Shown one piece after another: positions 32,730 through 41,460 of a DNA stretch of 64,000 nt. The notes under the pieces were generated by a model, which was not told the DNA's origin, did not search any database, and worked only from the letters and a program-made list of their open reading frames with translations. Source of the stretch: Achromobacter sp. Bel (GTDB lineage: Bacteria > Pseudomonadota > Gammaproteobacteria > Burkholderiales > Burkholderiaceae_B); contig NZ_JABBJN010000027.1 in NCBI RefSeq assembly GCF_012928505.1, forward strand, positions 20,924 to 84,923. Reading direction: 5' to 3'. Position 1 is the stretch's first letter, and each line of letters opens with the position of its first letter. Position numbers and translations under genes: made by a program.

Positions 32730-32893
32730 GAACGCACCCGGCTGGCGGCCGGCGGTTCTTTTTTGCCGCGCGGTTTAGGCGCGGGCTTTTTCGTTTCGGC
32801 GGGAGCATCGAACTCCTGCTTGTTGCGCTCACCACGTGGGGTGTTTTCCGGATGGGGTTTGGGAAAAGCCCAGGGCTTCGTTTTCTGATCCAT
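32726..32893 (-). CDS. Small basic Pro/Lys-rich protein of unknown function
   Basis: 55 residues (MDQKTKPWAFPKPHPENTPR at the N-terminus, lysine/proline-rich tail), probably disordered. It overlaps the YiiX-like gene by four bases, a sign that it is really translated. A longer open frame upstream to 33196 lacks a convincing start. Function unknown; it is the first gene of the operon. Confidence 0.6.
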   Translation of the reverse strand: MDQKTKPWAFPKPHPENTPRGERNKQEFDAPAETKKPAPKPRGKKEPPAASRVRS

Positions 32894-33138
32894 TGCATGT
32901 ACTCCTTGCACAGGCGGAACAGTAGCATTAGCCGTGGCCGTGAGTAAGTGAGGGTTGACGTCAATATTCATCACATCGTGATTTTTAGGGAAAAATTTCG
33001 GGGATTGGACCGCCCGGGCGGCAGGAATGTTCCCCGCTTGCGGCCACTGCCCGACCGGTCCCGGCAGAGCGGGCGGCCGTGTGATGCGGCGGCGCATGTT
33101 ATCGCGGAACGGCGGATCGGCGCCGCGAGCGTTTCCTT

Positions 33139-33825
33139 TCAGGGTTTTGCCGTTTGCCAATTGCGGTCGAACTGCAGGCGCACCTGCCGCACCCAATCAT
33201 CGATCGCCGCCCGCACATCGTCCGGCGTGGGCTTCTGGTCGGGGGGGAGATTGCTGCCGGTGACGGTGCCCAGCGACGCGATCAGCAGTTCGTTCGTGTT
33301 GGCGTCGCGCACCGCGGCTTCAATGAGCAGGCGCGCCGATTGATCCCGGTAGCCCGCGGCCTTGGCGGTCTGGCCGATTACGTAGCCGATCGGAATGTAC
33401 TCCATCGCGCGGGGATCTCGGTCGTTCTTGAACGTGCCCGTGATCGCCGCCCTGATGCGCAGCGCGTGCGGCGCGGGCGCCGACAGCAATTGATAGCCTG
33501 CTTGCGAAAATTCCCGGCGCACGGCTTCGTTCATGTAGGCCAGCACGCGCTCGCGCAAGGCCGCGTTGTCCTTGAAGTCCAGGTCGTCCGGGCGGTCGCC
33601 CGGAATGTAGGCCACCGGATCCATGACGAGCTTCTTCTCGTACACGCTACCGATCGGCGGACCCGGGCGTGTCCATAGGCGCCCGGCGCTCCACGCCGGG
33701 TCAGCCTGAAGCTGCATCTGGTCTTCGCCCAGCGAGGTGGAGTAGTCCTGCGCGCGGGGCAGGTTGGTGCAGCCTGCCAGGGCGATGACGGCACAGCCGG
33801 CGGCCAAGGCCAATCGGGAGATCAT
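33139..33825 (-). CDS. DUF3313-like lipoprotein
   Basis: 228 residues. Lipoprotein signal MISRLALAAGCAVIALAGC with lipobox LAGC. The mature protein has LVMDPVAYIPGDRPD, LAYMNEAVRREFSQAGYQLL and LRIRAAITGTFKNDRDPRAM, the pattern of DUF3313 lipoproteins. I use the ATG at 33825 with AAGGAA upstream; the longer start at 33858 would hide the signal peptide. Probably outer-membrane anchored. Function unknown. Confidence 0.82.
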   Translation of the reverse strand: MISRLALAAGCAVIALAGCTNLPRAQDYSTSLGEDQMQLQADPAWSAGRLWTRPGPPIGSVYEKKLVMDPVAYIPGDRPDDLDFKDNAALRERVLAYMNEAVRREFSQAGYQLLSAPAPHALRIRAAITGTFKNDRDPRAMEYIPIGYVIGQTAKAAGYRDQSARLLIEAAVRDANTNELLIASLGTVTGSNLPPDQKPTPDDVRAAIDDWVRQVRLQFDRNWQTAKP

Positions 33826-34042
33826 GGGTGTTCCTTTCCAGGCAATGCCGGCATCCACGCCGGCGCATTCGTGATTATCTGCCTGTTCCTGATGGTCAGC
33901 GTGGGATTCGGCGGGAGCGCGGGCGGCCGGGGTTGGGTAAACCCTCTCGGGAAACGGAGCTCATCCTTTTTTTCCACGGCGCGGGCGTTCGCGTGGACGC
34001 CGCCAGGACTACGATGGGAGGCGTGCACATAGGGAGGAAACT

Positions 34043-34237
34043 ATGGACACCGCTAAGGAATGGTATGCCGCAGTCAAGGAATGGCAGCGCGCCCGCGACG
34101 AGCTCACCGCAGCGATCGCCGCGATCAAATGGCCCAATCCCACGCAGGGGTGCCTGGCGAGCTACGACCGTGCGTACGCGCTCGAAACCGAGGCCCGCGA
34201 CCGCATGAACCAGGCATACGAGCGCGTCCGACGATAG
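34043..34237 (+). CDS. Small conserved-looking helical protein of unknown function
   Basis: 64 residues, amphipathic and helical (EWYAAVKEWQRARDELTAAI, ARDRMNQAYERVRR). A strong ribosome site (GGGAGGAAACT) precedes the ATG. No domain recognised. It stands alone between divergent/convergent neighbours. Confidence 0.6.
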   Translation: MDTAKEWYAAVKEWQRARDELTAAIAAIKWPNPTQGCLASYDRAYALETEARDRMNQAYERVRR

Positions 34238-34361
34238 GCCGCAAGCCGTCCTCCACGGCGCCACGAGCGGTCTGGCTCCATAAAACTGGATTCCGTTGGC
34301 CCTGTGCATGGGGCCACGAAGGCGCTATGTTGTGTTTTTTCCTGCAAACAGACCGCCCATC

Positions 34362-34994
34362 ATGTATTTGCCGTCCGCCTTTCGAGAAGACGATCTTGCC
34401 GTCCAGCATGATTTCATCCGCGCCCATCCGCTGGGCGCCATCATGACCCACGGGGAGGGTGGGCTGATGGCCAACCACATTCCCTGTCTGCTCTATCCCG
34501 AAGGCCCGCATGGCGTGCTAAGGCTGCATGTGGCCCGCGCCAATCCGCAGCTGGCGCAGTTGGCTTCGGGCCAAGAATGCCTGGTGGCTTTCCATGGCGC
34601 GCAGGCCTACATCACGCCGTCCTGGTACGCGACCAAGGCGGAGACGCACAAAGTCGTGCCGACATGGAATTTCGTGGCGGTGCATGTCTGGGGCACGCCG
34701 GCGATCCAGGACGATCCCGCATGGTTGCGCGCGCAGCTCGAGGCCTTGACCGAGAGCCAGGAAAAGGCGCGCACGCAGCCGTGGAGCGTGGATCAGGCTC
34801 CGCCCGATTTCATCGCCGCGCAGATGCGCGCCATCATCGGCGTCGAAATCCCGATCTCGCGCATCGAAGGCAAATGGAAGGTCAGCCAGAACCGCACGGC
34901 GGCTGACCGGCAAGGCGTGGCGGAAGGCCTGGCCAGCGAGGGCGGCAACGCCGTCATGGCTGGACTGGTGGCGCGGCGGGGCGGGCTGGCCTGA
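34362..34994 (+). CDS. PaiB-type FMN-binding negative transcriptional regulator
   Basis: 210 residues. The start MYLPSAFREDDLAVQHDFIR, then HPLGAIMTHGEGGLMANHIP, ATKAETHKVVPTWNFVAVHV and the C-terminal EGKWKVSQNRTAADRQGVAE are diagnostic of PaiB family proteins (split-barrel FMN-binding fold). The family is named for Bacillus PaiB, which affects protease and sporulation genes, but in proteobacteria its role is uncertain. The frame upstream of 34362 is open but lacks family sequence. Its last 41 bases overlap the convergent MFS gene. Confidence 0.9.
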   Translation: MYLPSAFREDDLAVQHDFIRAHPLGAIMTHGEGGLMANHIPCLLYPEGPHGVLRLHVARANPQLAQLASGQECLVAFHGAQAYITPSWYATKAETHKVVPTWNFVAVHVWGTPAIQDDPAWLRAQLEALTESQEKARTQPWSVDQAPPDFIAAQMRAIIGVEIPISRIEGKWKVSQNRTAADRQGVAEGLASEGGNAVMAGLVARRGGLA

Positions 34995-36225
34995 AGGCGG
35001 AGGCGCCCAGCCCGGCGGCAAAGCAGGCGATGGCGGCGGCTTGCAGCAAGGCGGCCATCGCCAAAAATCCCACCAACGATTGCCCAGTTGCATCCAGCAC
35101 GGCGCGCAGGACTCCGAACAACGCGGGCGCAAAGGCGTAAGCGCCTTGGGACAACGCCACGATCAGCGGCACGACGCGCACCGCGTCTTCGCGCGCGAAT
35201 TCGGTTTGCGCGATCAGGGGGGGCAACGAGGTCGCGTTGCCGATGCCCGATCCAAACAGCACCACGCCTGCCCAGACGGCCCAGCCATGGTCCGGCGCCA
35301 GCATCAGCGTGAACGATCCGCAGATTTGAATGGCGTAGGCCAGGCAGGCCACCTTGCGGCGATCGGCGCCGGACGGCATCAGCCATCCCACCAGCATGCG
35401 CCCGGCTATGGCGGCAGCTGTTGCGACGCCCATCGCCATGCCCGCCCACTGCGCGCCCAGCAAGGGCGCCAACAAAGACAGCAGATGCGCGATCAAGCCG
35501 ATCTGGGCAAATAGCCCCAGCGCCATGCCGGCGGACAGCGTCAGGAAGGCGCGGTCGCGCCATAGGTTGCCCACGCGAGGCTGCGTAGCGGGCGGCGCGG
35601 CTGCCGCCCCAGCGGCGTCGTCGCCGTCGGCCAACTGACCCAGCTGCTGCGGCGTGACGGCGAACACTTTGCGCGACAGCACGGCGATCACCGCCACCAT
35701 CACGGCACCCACCCACAGCGCGGCCTGCGCGAATCCGGCCTGCGCGATCAGAAACACCCACAGCGGCGAAAACACGATCCCGCCCACGCTGGCGCCGTTG
35801 TAGGCCATGCCCAGCGCGGCCGGACGCCGCCGCACGAACCACGGCGCGATCAGCGCGTTGACCGCCGCCGCACCCAAGGCCACCCAGCCCATGCCGCTGA
35901 TGATGGCGGCCACGTACAACTGCCACGGGGCTTGGGCCAGCGCCCATCCCGCCACTCCCAATGCCAGCAGCACGGCGCCGCCGAACGTGGTTTGCGCAAC
36001 GCCCGCACGGCGGTACAGGCGGGGCAGGTTGGCGACCACCACGGTGCCGGCCAGGAAGTGCAGGGTGACCGCGCCGGATACCAGCGCCACGCTCCAGCCG
36101 GTGCGTTGCACCACCGCATGCAGGTATACCGGCGGGCCGTAAAAGCCGACGCCCCAACCGAAAACGGCCAGCGTGAACGTGGCGGCAAGGACTTTCCAGC
36201 CGAAGAACGAGTAGGTAGCGGGCAT
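34954..36225 (-). CDS. MFS transporter
   Basis: 423 residues with twelve predicted membrane helices and the loop motif near 130-150 (PWFVRRRPAALGMAYNGASV). The N-terminus (FFGWKVLAATFTLAVFGWGV, GFYGPPVYLHAVVQRTGWS) is like monocarboxylate/oxalate-formate type MFS proteins common in beta-proteobacteria. A long central loop (about 195-225) is Ala/Asp-rich. Divergent from the ArsR-type regulator 86 bases away, which probably controls it. Substrate unknown. Confidence 0.9.
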   Translation of the reverse strand: MPATYSFFGWKVLAATFTLAVFGWGVGFYGPPVYLHAVVQRTGWSVALVSGAVTLHFLAGTVVVANLPRLYRRAGVAQTTFGGAVLLALGVAGWALAQAPWQLYVAAIISGMGWVALGAAAVNALIAPWFVRRRPAALGMAYNGASVGGIVFSPLWVFLIAQAGFAQAALWVGAVMVAVIAVLSRKVFAVTPQQLGQLADGDDAAGAAAAPPATQPRVGNLWRDRAFLTLSAGMALGLFAQIGLIAHLLSLLAPLLGAQWAGMAMGVATAAAIAGRMLVGWLMPSGADRRKVACLAYAIQICGSFTLMLAPDHGWAVWAGVVLFGSGIGNATSLPPLIAQTEFAREDAVRVVPLIVALSQGAYAFAPALFGVLRAVLDATGQSLVGFLAMAALLQAAAIACFAAGLGASAFRPARPAAPPVQP

Positions 36226-36311
36226 AGGGGTCGGGATGCGTCGGGTGTCTTATCGGGATGACTCGCAGTATGCTTAAGCCTTGCACACAACACTTTGGTC
36301 TACGGCGAATC

Positions 36312-37049
36312 ATGGAATCCGAGTTCGCAGACATCAATCTATCCGGCGTGGCGGGCGCCATCGCCGACCCGGCCCGCGCCCGCATGCTGTGCCTGTTGCT
36401 GGACGGCCGCGCCCGCACGGCAACCGAGCTGGCCGCCGCCGCAGATATCGGCGCCTCCACGGCCAGCAGCCATTTCCAGCGCTTGCGCGAGCAGGGGCTG
36501 GTCGACATGGCGGTGCAGGGCAAGCACCGCTACTTCCGGCTGGCCAACAGCGAGGTCGCGCACGCGCTGGAGGCCTTGCTCGTCGTAGCGGGAGCCGAAC
36601 GCGTGCCGTTCAAGCCCAATACGCCGTCCGCGCTGCGCGAGGCCCGTACCTGCTACGACCACATGGCAGGCACGCTTGCCGTGCGTATCCACGATGCCAT
36701 GCTGGCGCGCCAATGGCTGGTGGCCGACGGCCGCGACTACGTGTTGACGCCGCTAGGCGAGGCCTCGCTGGCCCAGATCGGCGTGGATGCCGTGCAAGCA
36801 CGGCAGCGCCGCCGGCGTTTCGCGTGCGCCTGCCTGGACTGGAGCGAACGGCGTTCGCATCTGGGGGGGGCGCTGGGCGCGGCCTTGCTGGACGCGCTGA
36901 TGCAGCGTGGCTGGATCGCCAAAGACCTGGATTCGCGCGCGCTTTCAGTCACGCGCAAGGGCGCGCAGCAGTTTCCGGCCTTCTTCGGCAAGGCCGACGC
37001 GCAAGCGGCCGACGGCTGGCAGCAGGAGGGCAAGCATGCCGCGGCATAG
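36312..37049 (+). CDS. ArsR-family winged-helix transcriptional regulator with extended C-terminus
   Basis: 245 residues. The N-terminal winged helix (VAGAIADPARARMLCLLLDG, TATELAAAADIGASTASSHF, LVDMAVQGKHRYFRLANSEV) is ArsR-type and lacks the Cys metal site of ArsR/SmtB. The C-terminal 140 residues (CYDHMAGTLAVRIHDAMLAR) resemble other enlarged members that sense organic ligands. I use ATG 36312; the ATG at 36258 adds an unconserved stub. Divergent to the MFS transporter, so regulation of efflux or uptake is likely. Confidence 0.87.
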   Translation: MESEFADINLSGVAGAIADPARARMLCLLLDGRARTATELAAAADIGASTASSHFQRLREQGLVDMAVQGKHRYFRLANSEVAHALEALLVVAGAERVPFKPNTPSALREARTCYDHMAGTLAVRIHDAMLARQWLVADGRDYVLTPLGEASLAQIGVDAVQARQRRRRFACACLDWSERRSHLGGALGAALLDALMQRGWIAKDLDSRALSVTRKGAQQFPAFFGKADAQAADGWQQEGKHAAA

Positions 37050-37115
37050 CCTGAAATTGTCCGCGTCGCGCCAGGGTTCCGTCTTGTAGGCGGCACATCG
37101 AACACATCCATTCCC

Positions 37116-37137
37116 GCCGCGAATGCGGCTTTTTTTT
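37116..37137 (+). terminator. Rho-independent terminator after the ArsR regulator
   Basis: GCCGC, loop GAAT, GCGGC, then eight T. Confidence 0.75.
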
Positions 37138-37180
37138 CGCTGGTCAACTTTAGCTGATCAACCCTGTACAGGAGGTGGCC

Positions 37181-37846
37181 TTGCCTACGCTGGCACTGCA
37201 CGCATTCCGTTCCTTCACGCGTTTCGTGGCGGAACTTCGCATTGACGTCAATCATGCTCCGCAAGAAGTGGAGAACGAACTCGATGCCATACACGACCGG
37301 ATGAGTCGTCCCCTGGATCGCTTGCACGGGCTGCCGGAGGTCAAGACCGACATCCCTGGCATTGTCCTTCGCTACCGCGAAGCCGACGGCGAGTACTACG
37401 TGTATGTGGTGGATGTGCGGCGGGACAGGGTGGCGGGCTACACGGTGTTCAACCGGCTGATCGAAGTGGGCAGGCGGGCTGACCCCTATGTGCGCGCCCC
37501 GCATTCGAAATACGCGGCGGCCTATCAGGGCATGGGTCTGGCGACGGCGGTGTACCGCTGGGGGTTGGACGCAGGCTTATGCATTGTCAGCGGCGCCCGC
37601 CAATCCACCGGCGCGCACCGGCTCTGGATGGGGCTGGCCAGGCATTACGAGCTGGGCTATGTGGATCTGCGGCGCAAGCAATTGCGCTATCTTGGGCCTG
37701 CGGTGCCGCCCCGCGTGCAGGAGGATCTGCATACGCGGATGATCCTGCTGGGCCGGGGCTGGACCTTGGCCGATTACATGCGGGCAACGGGCATGGCGGG
37801 GTCCGAAGATGCGCTTTCGCAACACGACTTAGGGAAATCCCCGTAA
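37181..37846 (+). CDS. Uncharacterised protein, possibly GNAT-like acetyltransferase
   Basis: 221 residues. The segment KYAAAYQGMGLATAVYRWGL contains a Q-x-x-G-x-A pattern like the acetyl-CoA loop of GNAT enzymes, and READGEYYVYVVDVRRDRVA resembles the preceding strands, but the overall match is weak. I chose TTG 37181 because a full ribosome site (AGGAGG at 37170-37175) lies before it; the GTG at 37175 is part of that site. Stands alone after a terminator. Confidence 0.65.
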   Translation: MPTLALHAFRSFTRFVAELRIDVNHAPQEVENELDAIHDRMSRPLDRLHGLPEVKTDIPGIVLRYREADGEYYVYVVDVRRDRVAGYTVFNRLIEVGRRADPYVRAPHSKYAAAYQGMGLATAVYRWGLDAGLCIVSGARQSTGAHRLWMGLARHYELGYVDLRRKQLRYLGPAVPPRVQEDLHTRMILLGRGWTLADYMRATGMAGSEDALSQHDLGKSP

Positions 37847-38022
37847 TTTCGGCGCGGGGGCACGCGCCGTGTTTGCCGCGCCGGGCCGCAGGCCGCATCA
37901 GGCTTGCCGATGCGGCTTGTTCCCGGCCCGCGTTCTTCGCATATGAGAATCGGGGACGCAGGTGTTGTAGTGCAACAATGTTTCTAGTTTCTGCCTGGGT
38001 TACAAAACATATCTGAACTGTC

Positions 38023-38340
38023 ATGAACAGGCGCGGTATGCTCGATTGGAGAAAGAGGGCATCCGAAGTGCATCAGAACAACTTGATCTACAAGGGATAC
38101 CGGCTGACAGCCAAGGTCTCCCGGGGCGCGGACGCTGAAATCCCGGCGCTGCCCAGCGGCCCCGTATTCGTCGCATCGGTAATGGTGGTACAGGCAGGCG
38201 CCGTCCAGGAAGGCGGCGACGAATACCCGGTTCCCCGTTTCGCCGATGGCGGCTTCGTCTACAGTCCGCGAGAAGCCGTGCATGCGGCCATATTGCATGG
38301 CCGCGAGATTGTCGACGGCCTGACGAACATGCCGTCCTAG
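38023..38340 (+). CDS. Small conserved-type hypothetical protein
   Basis: 105 residues. A compact beta-rich domain (NLIYKGYRLTAKVSRGADAE, GPVFVASVMVVQAGAVQEGG, YSPREAVHAAILHGREIVDG) with no signal or membrane helix. The stop codon overlaps the convergent DUF1828 gene stop in a shared CTAG. No function recognised. Confidence 0.65.
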   Translation: MNRRGMLDWRKRASEVHQNNLIYKGYRLTAKVSRGADAEIPALPSGPVFVASVMVVQAGAVQEGGDEYPVPRFADGGFVYSPREAVHAAILHGREIVDGLTNMPS

Positions 38341-39101
38341 CCGGAAAAGACTTCCCGCCAGTCCCGCGTCTTGGCCAGCGTCTGCACCGTGGCGGACTGC
38401 TCGAGAATGGTCACGGCCTTCTTGAATTCCTCGGCCGACGCGCCGTCCTCCAGGATGACCATGCGCGAATTGCGCGCATCCGCCATCTTCACGTCCGACA
38501 TTTTGCCGTGGGTCTGGTAGACCTGCGTCCAATCCATTTTCTTGCCGGCCTTGAGCGCGATCGGTTCGATATAGGTCAGCGCCGTGCTGCCGGCCGCGCG
38601 TACCGCGAACGCGAAGTCTGCCGTGTGGCCGCTGCTGCCCTTGGCGCGCGCGCCCTTGACCATGCGGTTGGCGCCCACGCCTTCGGCCAGGGCGCGGCCG
38701 ACCTGGGCGCGAAAGCGCAACTGGCTGAAGCGGGGCATCCACTTGGCGCATTGGAACGACAAGGCCATGGCCAGTTTCACGGCGTCCCACAAGGCTTCTT
38801 GCAACTGTTCGTTGGGGCCCGAGGCCACGATGGCGCCGTCGCGGTCGAAATGCGCCAGGCTGACCCCGGGGGTTTCGTTCAGCAGATCAATGCGCTTGGC
38901 CCCGACGTCGATACCGTAGCTGGACGCATGCATCGAGGTCTCACAGGCGTCGGTCAGGTAGAACGACGTGTCGTCAGGGTGCGCGATGAAAAAGGCGGCA
39001 TGCTGGCCGTCAAGCCCCAGGGTCATGGGGGACACCGCGCGGATGGCATGTTCACCGGCCGGCAGGACGGTCCAGCCGGAGGCTTCCAGAAAAGTGCTCA
39101 T
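38337..39101 (-). CDS. DUF1828-containing protein
   Basis: 254 residues. The N-terminal half (FLEASGWTVLPAGEHAIRAV, FFIAHPDDTSFYLTDACETS, IDLLNETPGVSLAHFDRDG) fits DUF1828; the C-terminal half (TADFAFAVRAAGSTALTYIE, PIALKAGKKMDWTQVYQTHG, KMSDVKMADARNSRMVILED) resembles the DUF1829-like part seen with it in some proteins. Translationally coupled (ATGA) to the gene before it. The function of these domains is not established; they occur in accessory regions. Confidence 0.65.
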   Translation of the reverse strand: MSTFLEASGWTVLPAGEHAIRAVSPMTLGLDGQHAAFFIAHPDDTSFYLTDACETSMHASSYGIDVGAKRIDLLNETPGVSLAHFDRDGAIVASGPNEQLQEALWDAVKLAMALSFQCAKWMPRFSQLRFRAQVGRALAEGVGANRMVKGARAKGSSGHTADFAFAVRAAGSTALTYIEPIALKAGKKMDWTQVYQTHGKMSDVKMADARNSRMVILEDGASAEEFKKAVTILEQSATVQTLAKTRDWREVFSG

Positions 39102-39634
39102 AGGATCAATTCGATTTGGCGGCCTTTGAGGGGATGCGCAAATCCGCCGGCAAGCGTCAGGTTCGCCCGCGGCAGGAAGTACTGCATCAGCGCGCCGATA
39201 GTGTGCAGGGCGGGCACGACGGGTTCGGCATAGCCTTCGCCTTCGTCCACCCAGATATGTTCATGGCTGCGGTCCGCGAGCGGCTTGCGGTACTGCGGCC
39301 GGCCCACGCCGACCAGGCTGGTGTGGAAGGAATCATCCGTGTCCACGCCGAACACCCGATGCGGGCCGACGAAAAGGCTGGCGCAAAACGCTTCCGTCAG
39401 GAAGATCGTGGCCTGGCCATGCACGGCGGTGCGCGCACCGCGGTAGATCACCCGGAAAATCACATCGTCGCGCACGTCGCCCTTGACCTTGCACGCACTG
39501 GCGAACTCCATCCATTGGATGTTGTTGGCGGCGGGCTTCGGAATCCAGGAAATCGGCTTTACGGTTTCCTTGGGTTCGGCAAGGATCTCCTGCACCTCAT
39601 CAACGGTGATTAACGGTTCGAACTTGTTGGCCAT
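39098..39634 (-). CDS. Uncharacterised partner of the DUF1828 protein
   Basis: 178 residues, soluble, no recognised domain (VDEVQEILAEPKETVKPISW, FRVIYRGARTAVHGQATIFL, HEHIWVDEGEGYAEPVVPAL). First gene of a two-gene unit, overlapping the DUF1828 gene by four bases, which implies equimolar products that may act together. A perfect 13-bp hairpin lies about 130 bases upstream. Confidence 0.6.
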   Translation of the reverse strand: MANKFEPLITVDEVQEILAEPKETVKPISWIPKPAANNIQWMEFASACKVKGDVRDDVIFRVIYRGARTAVHGQATIFLTEAFCASLFVGPHRVFGVDTDDSFHTSLVGVGRPQYRKPLADRSHEHIWVDEGEGYAEPVVPALHTIGALMQYFLPRANLTLAGGFAHPLKGRQIELIL

Positions 39635-39760
39635 GGAACGGATCTAGGGTCTTGGAATTGCGCTGCGGATGCGCTGCGCCGCTCGCGACAGGGCGCAGGG
39701 AACTCATGCGCGCAAACAGTGCGAGGGGGCGTAATCTTACAAGATGAAGACGATGCGAAG

Positions 39761-39790
39761 CCTTTAGCTGTATATCCATACAGCTAAAGG
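39761..39790. repeat. Perfect 13-bp inverted repeat with four-base loop
   Basis: CCTTTAGCTGTAT (39761-39773), loop ATCC, then its exact complement (39778-39790). It lies between the metallopeptidase stop and the start of the DUF1828 unit. No T tract follows on either strand, so it is either a weak terminator of the metallopeptidase gene or a protein-binding dyad. Confidence 0.6.
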
Positions 39791-39820
39791 CGGGCGGGGC
39801 AATCCAGGTTTAGCGCGGGG

Positions 39821-40675
39821 TCAGAGCGCACTGGCCGAGAACGTGTCGCATTGCTTGATGTTGCCGCTTTCCAGCCCCCGCTTGAACCAGCGTACGCGCT
39901 GGGCCGACGAGCCGTGCGTGAACGAGTCCGGTACGGCATAGCCCTGGGCCTGCTTCTGCAGCCGGTCGTCGCCGATGGCGGTGGCCGCCGCCAGCGCTTC
40001 TTCAACGTCGCCGCCCTCCAGGATGTTGCGCGCGGCATCGGCACGTTGCGCCCACAGGCCGGCGAAGCAGTCGGCCTGCAATTCCACCCGCACCGACAAC
40101 GCATTGGCTTGCGCAGGATTGCGGCGGCGCAGTTGGTCCACCTGGTCCGAGATGCCCAGCAGGTGCTGGACGTGGTGTCCCACTTCATGCGCGATCACGT
40201 AGGCTTGGGCGAAGTCGCCCGGCGCCTTGAACTTGTTTTGCAATTCATCGAAGAAGGCCAGGTCGATATAGACCTTGCTGTCGCCGGGGCAGTAGAACGG
40301 CCCCATCGCGGATTGGCCGGTGCCGCACGCCGTGGGCGTGGCGCCGCGGAACAGCACGAGCTTGGGCGCGACATATTGGCGGTTCAGGTCCTTCTGAAAG
40401 ATCGCGGTCCAGGTGTCTTCGGTTTCGCCCAGCACCTTGGCCACGAAGCGCGCTTGCGGATCGTTGACGGGCGGCCGGGTGGCCGGCGCCTGCTGCTGGG
40501 TCTGGGGCGGCCCTTCGGCCATTTGCAGGACCACGCTGGGGTCCACGCCAAAGTACATGGCCACCAGGGCAAGTACTATCGTACCGATGCCGATGGTCCC
40601 TCGGCCGCCGATACGGGGACCACTGGCTCGTCGGTCTTCCACATTGTCGCTTTCACGCGAGTCATCGAGGCGCAT
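39821..40675 (-). CDS. YpfJ-type neutral zinc metallopeptidase
   Basis: 284 residues. One N-terminal membrane helix (GTIGIGTIVLALVAMYFGV) and a metallopeptidase domain with the zinc-binding HEVGHH motif near residue 163 in YVIAHEVGHHVQHLLG. Further family blocks: FCPGD-like PFYCPGDSKVYIDLAFFDEL, ELQADCFAGLWA (third ligand region) and YAVPDSFTHGSSAQRVRWF. A Gln-rich linker separates membrane anchor and catalytic part. It is divergent from the YciO gene. Substrates are unknown for the family. Confidence 0.92.
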   Translation of the reverse strand: MRLDDSRESDNVEDRRASGPRIGGRGTIGIGTIVLALVAMYFGVDPSVVLQMAEGPPQTQQQAPATRPPVNDPQARFVAKVLGETEDTWTAIFQKDLNRQYVAPKLVLFRGATPTACGTGQSAMGPFYCPGDSKVYIDLAFFDELQNKFKAPGDFAQAYVIAHEVGHHVQHLLGISDQVDQLRRRNPAQANALSVRVELQADCFAGLWAQRADAARNILEGGDVEEALAAATAIGDDRLQKQAQGYAVPDSFTHGSSAQRVRWFKRGLESGNIKQCDTFSASAL

Positions 40676-40761
40676 ACTGTTTCTCCGGGCGGGTCGGCGT
40701 TCCCGCCAATTTGCATCGCCGCGCCATGCTGGGCGGCATTCAAGAGTGTTAGGATAATCCC

Positions 40762-41388
40762 ATGGCCTTGTATTTATCTATTCATCCTGCGAATCCTCAA
40801 CCTCGCCTGCTCAAGCAGGCAGCCCAATGGCTGAACGATGGAGGCCTGGTGGCGGTGCCCACCGACTCCAGCTATGCCGTCGTCGCGCGCCTGGACGACA
40901 AGGACGCCGCGGACGGTTTGCGCCGGCTCCGCGGCCTGGACGAAAGGCACCACCTGACGCTGCTGTGCCGCGACCTGGCCGAAATCGGCCACTTTGCCCG
41001 CGTGGACAACAAGCAGTACCGCCTGCTGAAGGCGGCCACGCCGGGCCCTTGGACCTTCATCCTGGAAGCCACCAAAGAAGTGCCGCGGCGCGTCTCGCAC
41101 CCGTCGCGCAAGACGATCGGCATCCGCGTTCCGGACCACGCCGTCATGCTGGGCCTGCTTGAGCAAGTGGGGGCGCCTTTGCTTTCCACGACGCTGATTC
41201 CCAAGGACGAAACGGACGCGTTGAACGACGCCGAAGACATCCGCGCGCGCTACGACCACGATCTGGCGGCCATCATCGACGCGGGCGCTTGCCCGCAATC
41301 CCCGACGACAGTGATCGACCTGACCGGCGATGATCCGGTGGTCGTGCGCGTGGGCCGCGGCGACCCGGCCACGCTTGGCCTTGCCTGA
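40762..41388 (+). CDS. yciO: YciO/YrdC-family threonylcarbamoyl-AMP synthase-like protein
   Basis: 208 residues. Fits the YciO branch of the YrdC/Sua5 superfamily: IHPANPQPRLLKQAAQWLND, GGLVAVPTDSSYAVVA, GLDERHHLTLLCRDL, GPWTFILEAT, TIGIRVPDHAVM. The residues of the RNA/nucleotide-binding cleft, including the SPTT segment (PQSPTTVIDLTG), are present. YrdC makes threonylcarbamoyl-AMP for tRNA t6A; YciO is a paralogue with weaker activity. Followed 72 bases later by the M50 protease. Confidence 0.88.
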   Translation: MALYLSIHPANPQPRLLKQAAQWLNDGGLVAVPTDSSYAVVARLDDKDAADGLRRLRGLDERHHLTLLCRDLAEIGHFARVDNKQYRLLKAATPGPWTFILEATKEVPRRVSHPSRKTIGIRVPDHAVMLGLLEQVGAPLLSTTLIPKDETDALNDAEDIRARYDHDLAAIIDAGACPQSPTTVIDLTGDDPVVVRVGRGDPATLGLA

Positions 41389-41460
41389 ATCTTTTCCACT
41401 CCGTAGTGCCTCGCGTGCCGGCCGCTGCCGGCGCGCGGCTCATCTACAATCCGGTTCGCC

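Noticed and set aside
34793..36523. Long minus-strand frame overlapping the MFS gene
   Set aside because: Translation is Arg/Gly-rich and not hydrophobic; the MFS frame next to it has twelve clear helices.
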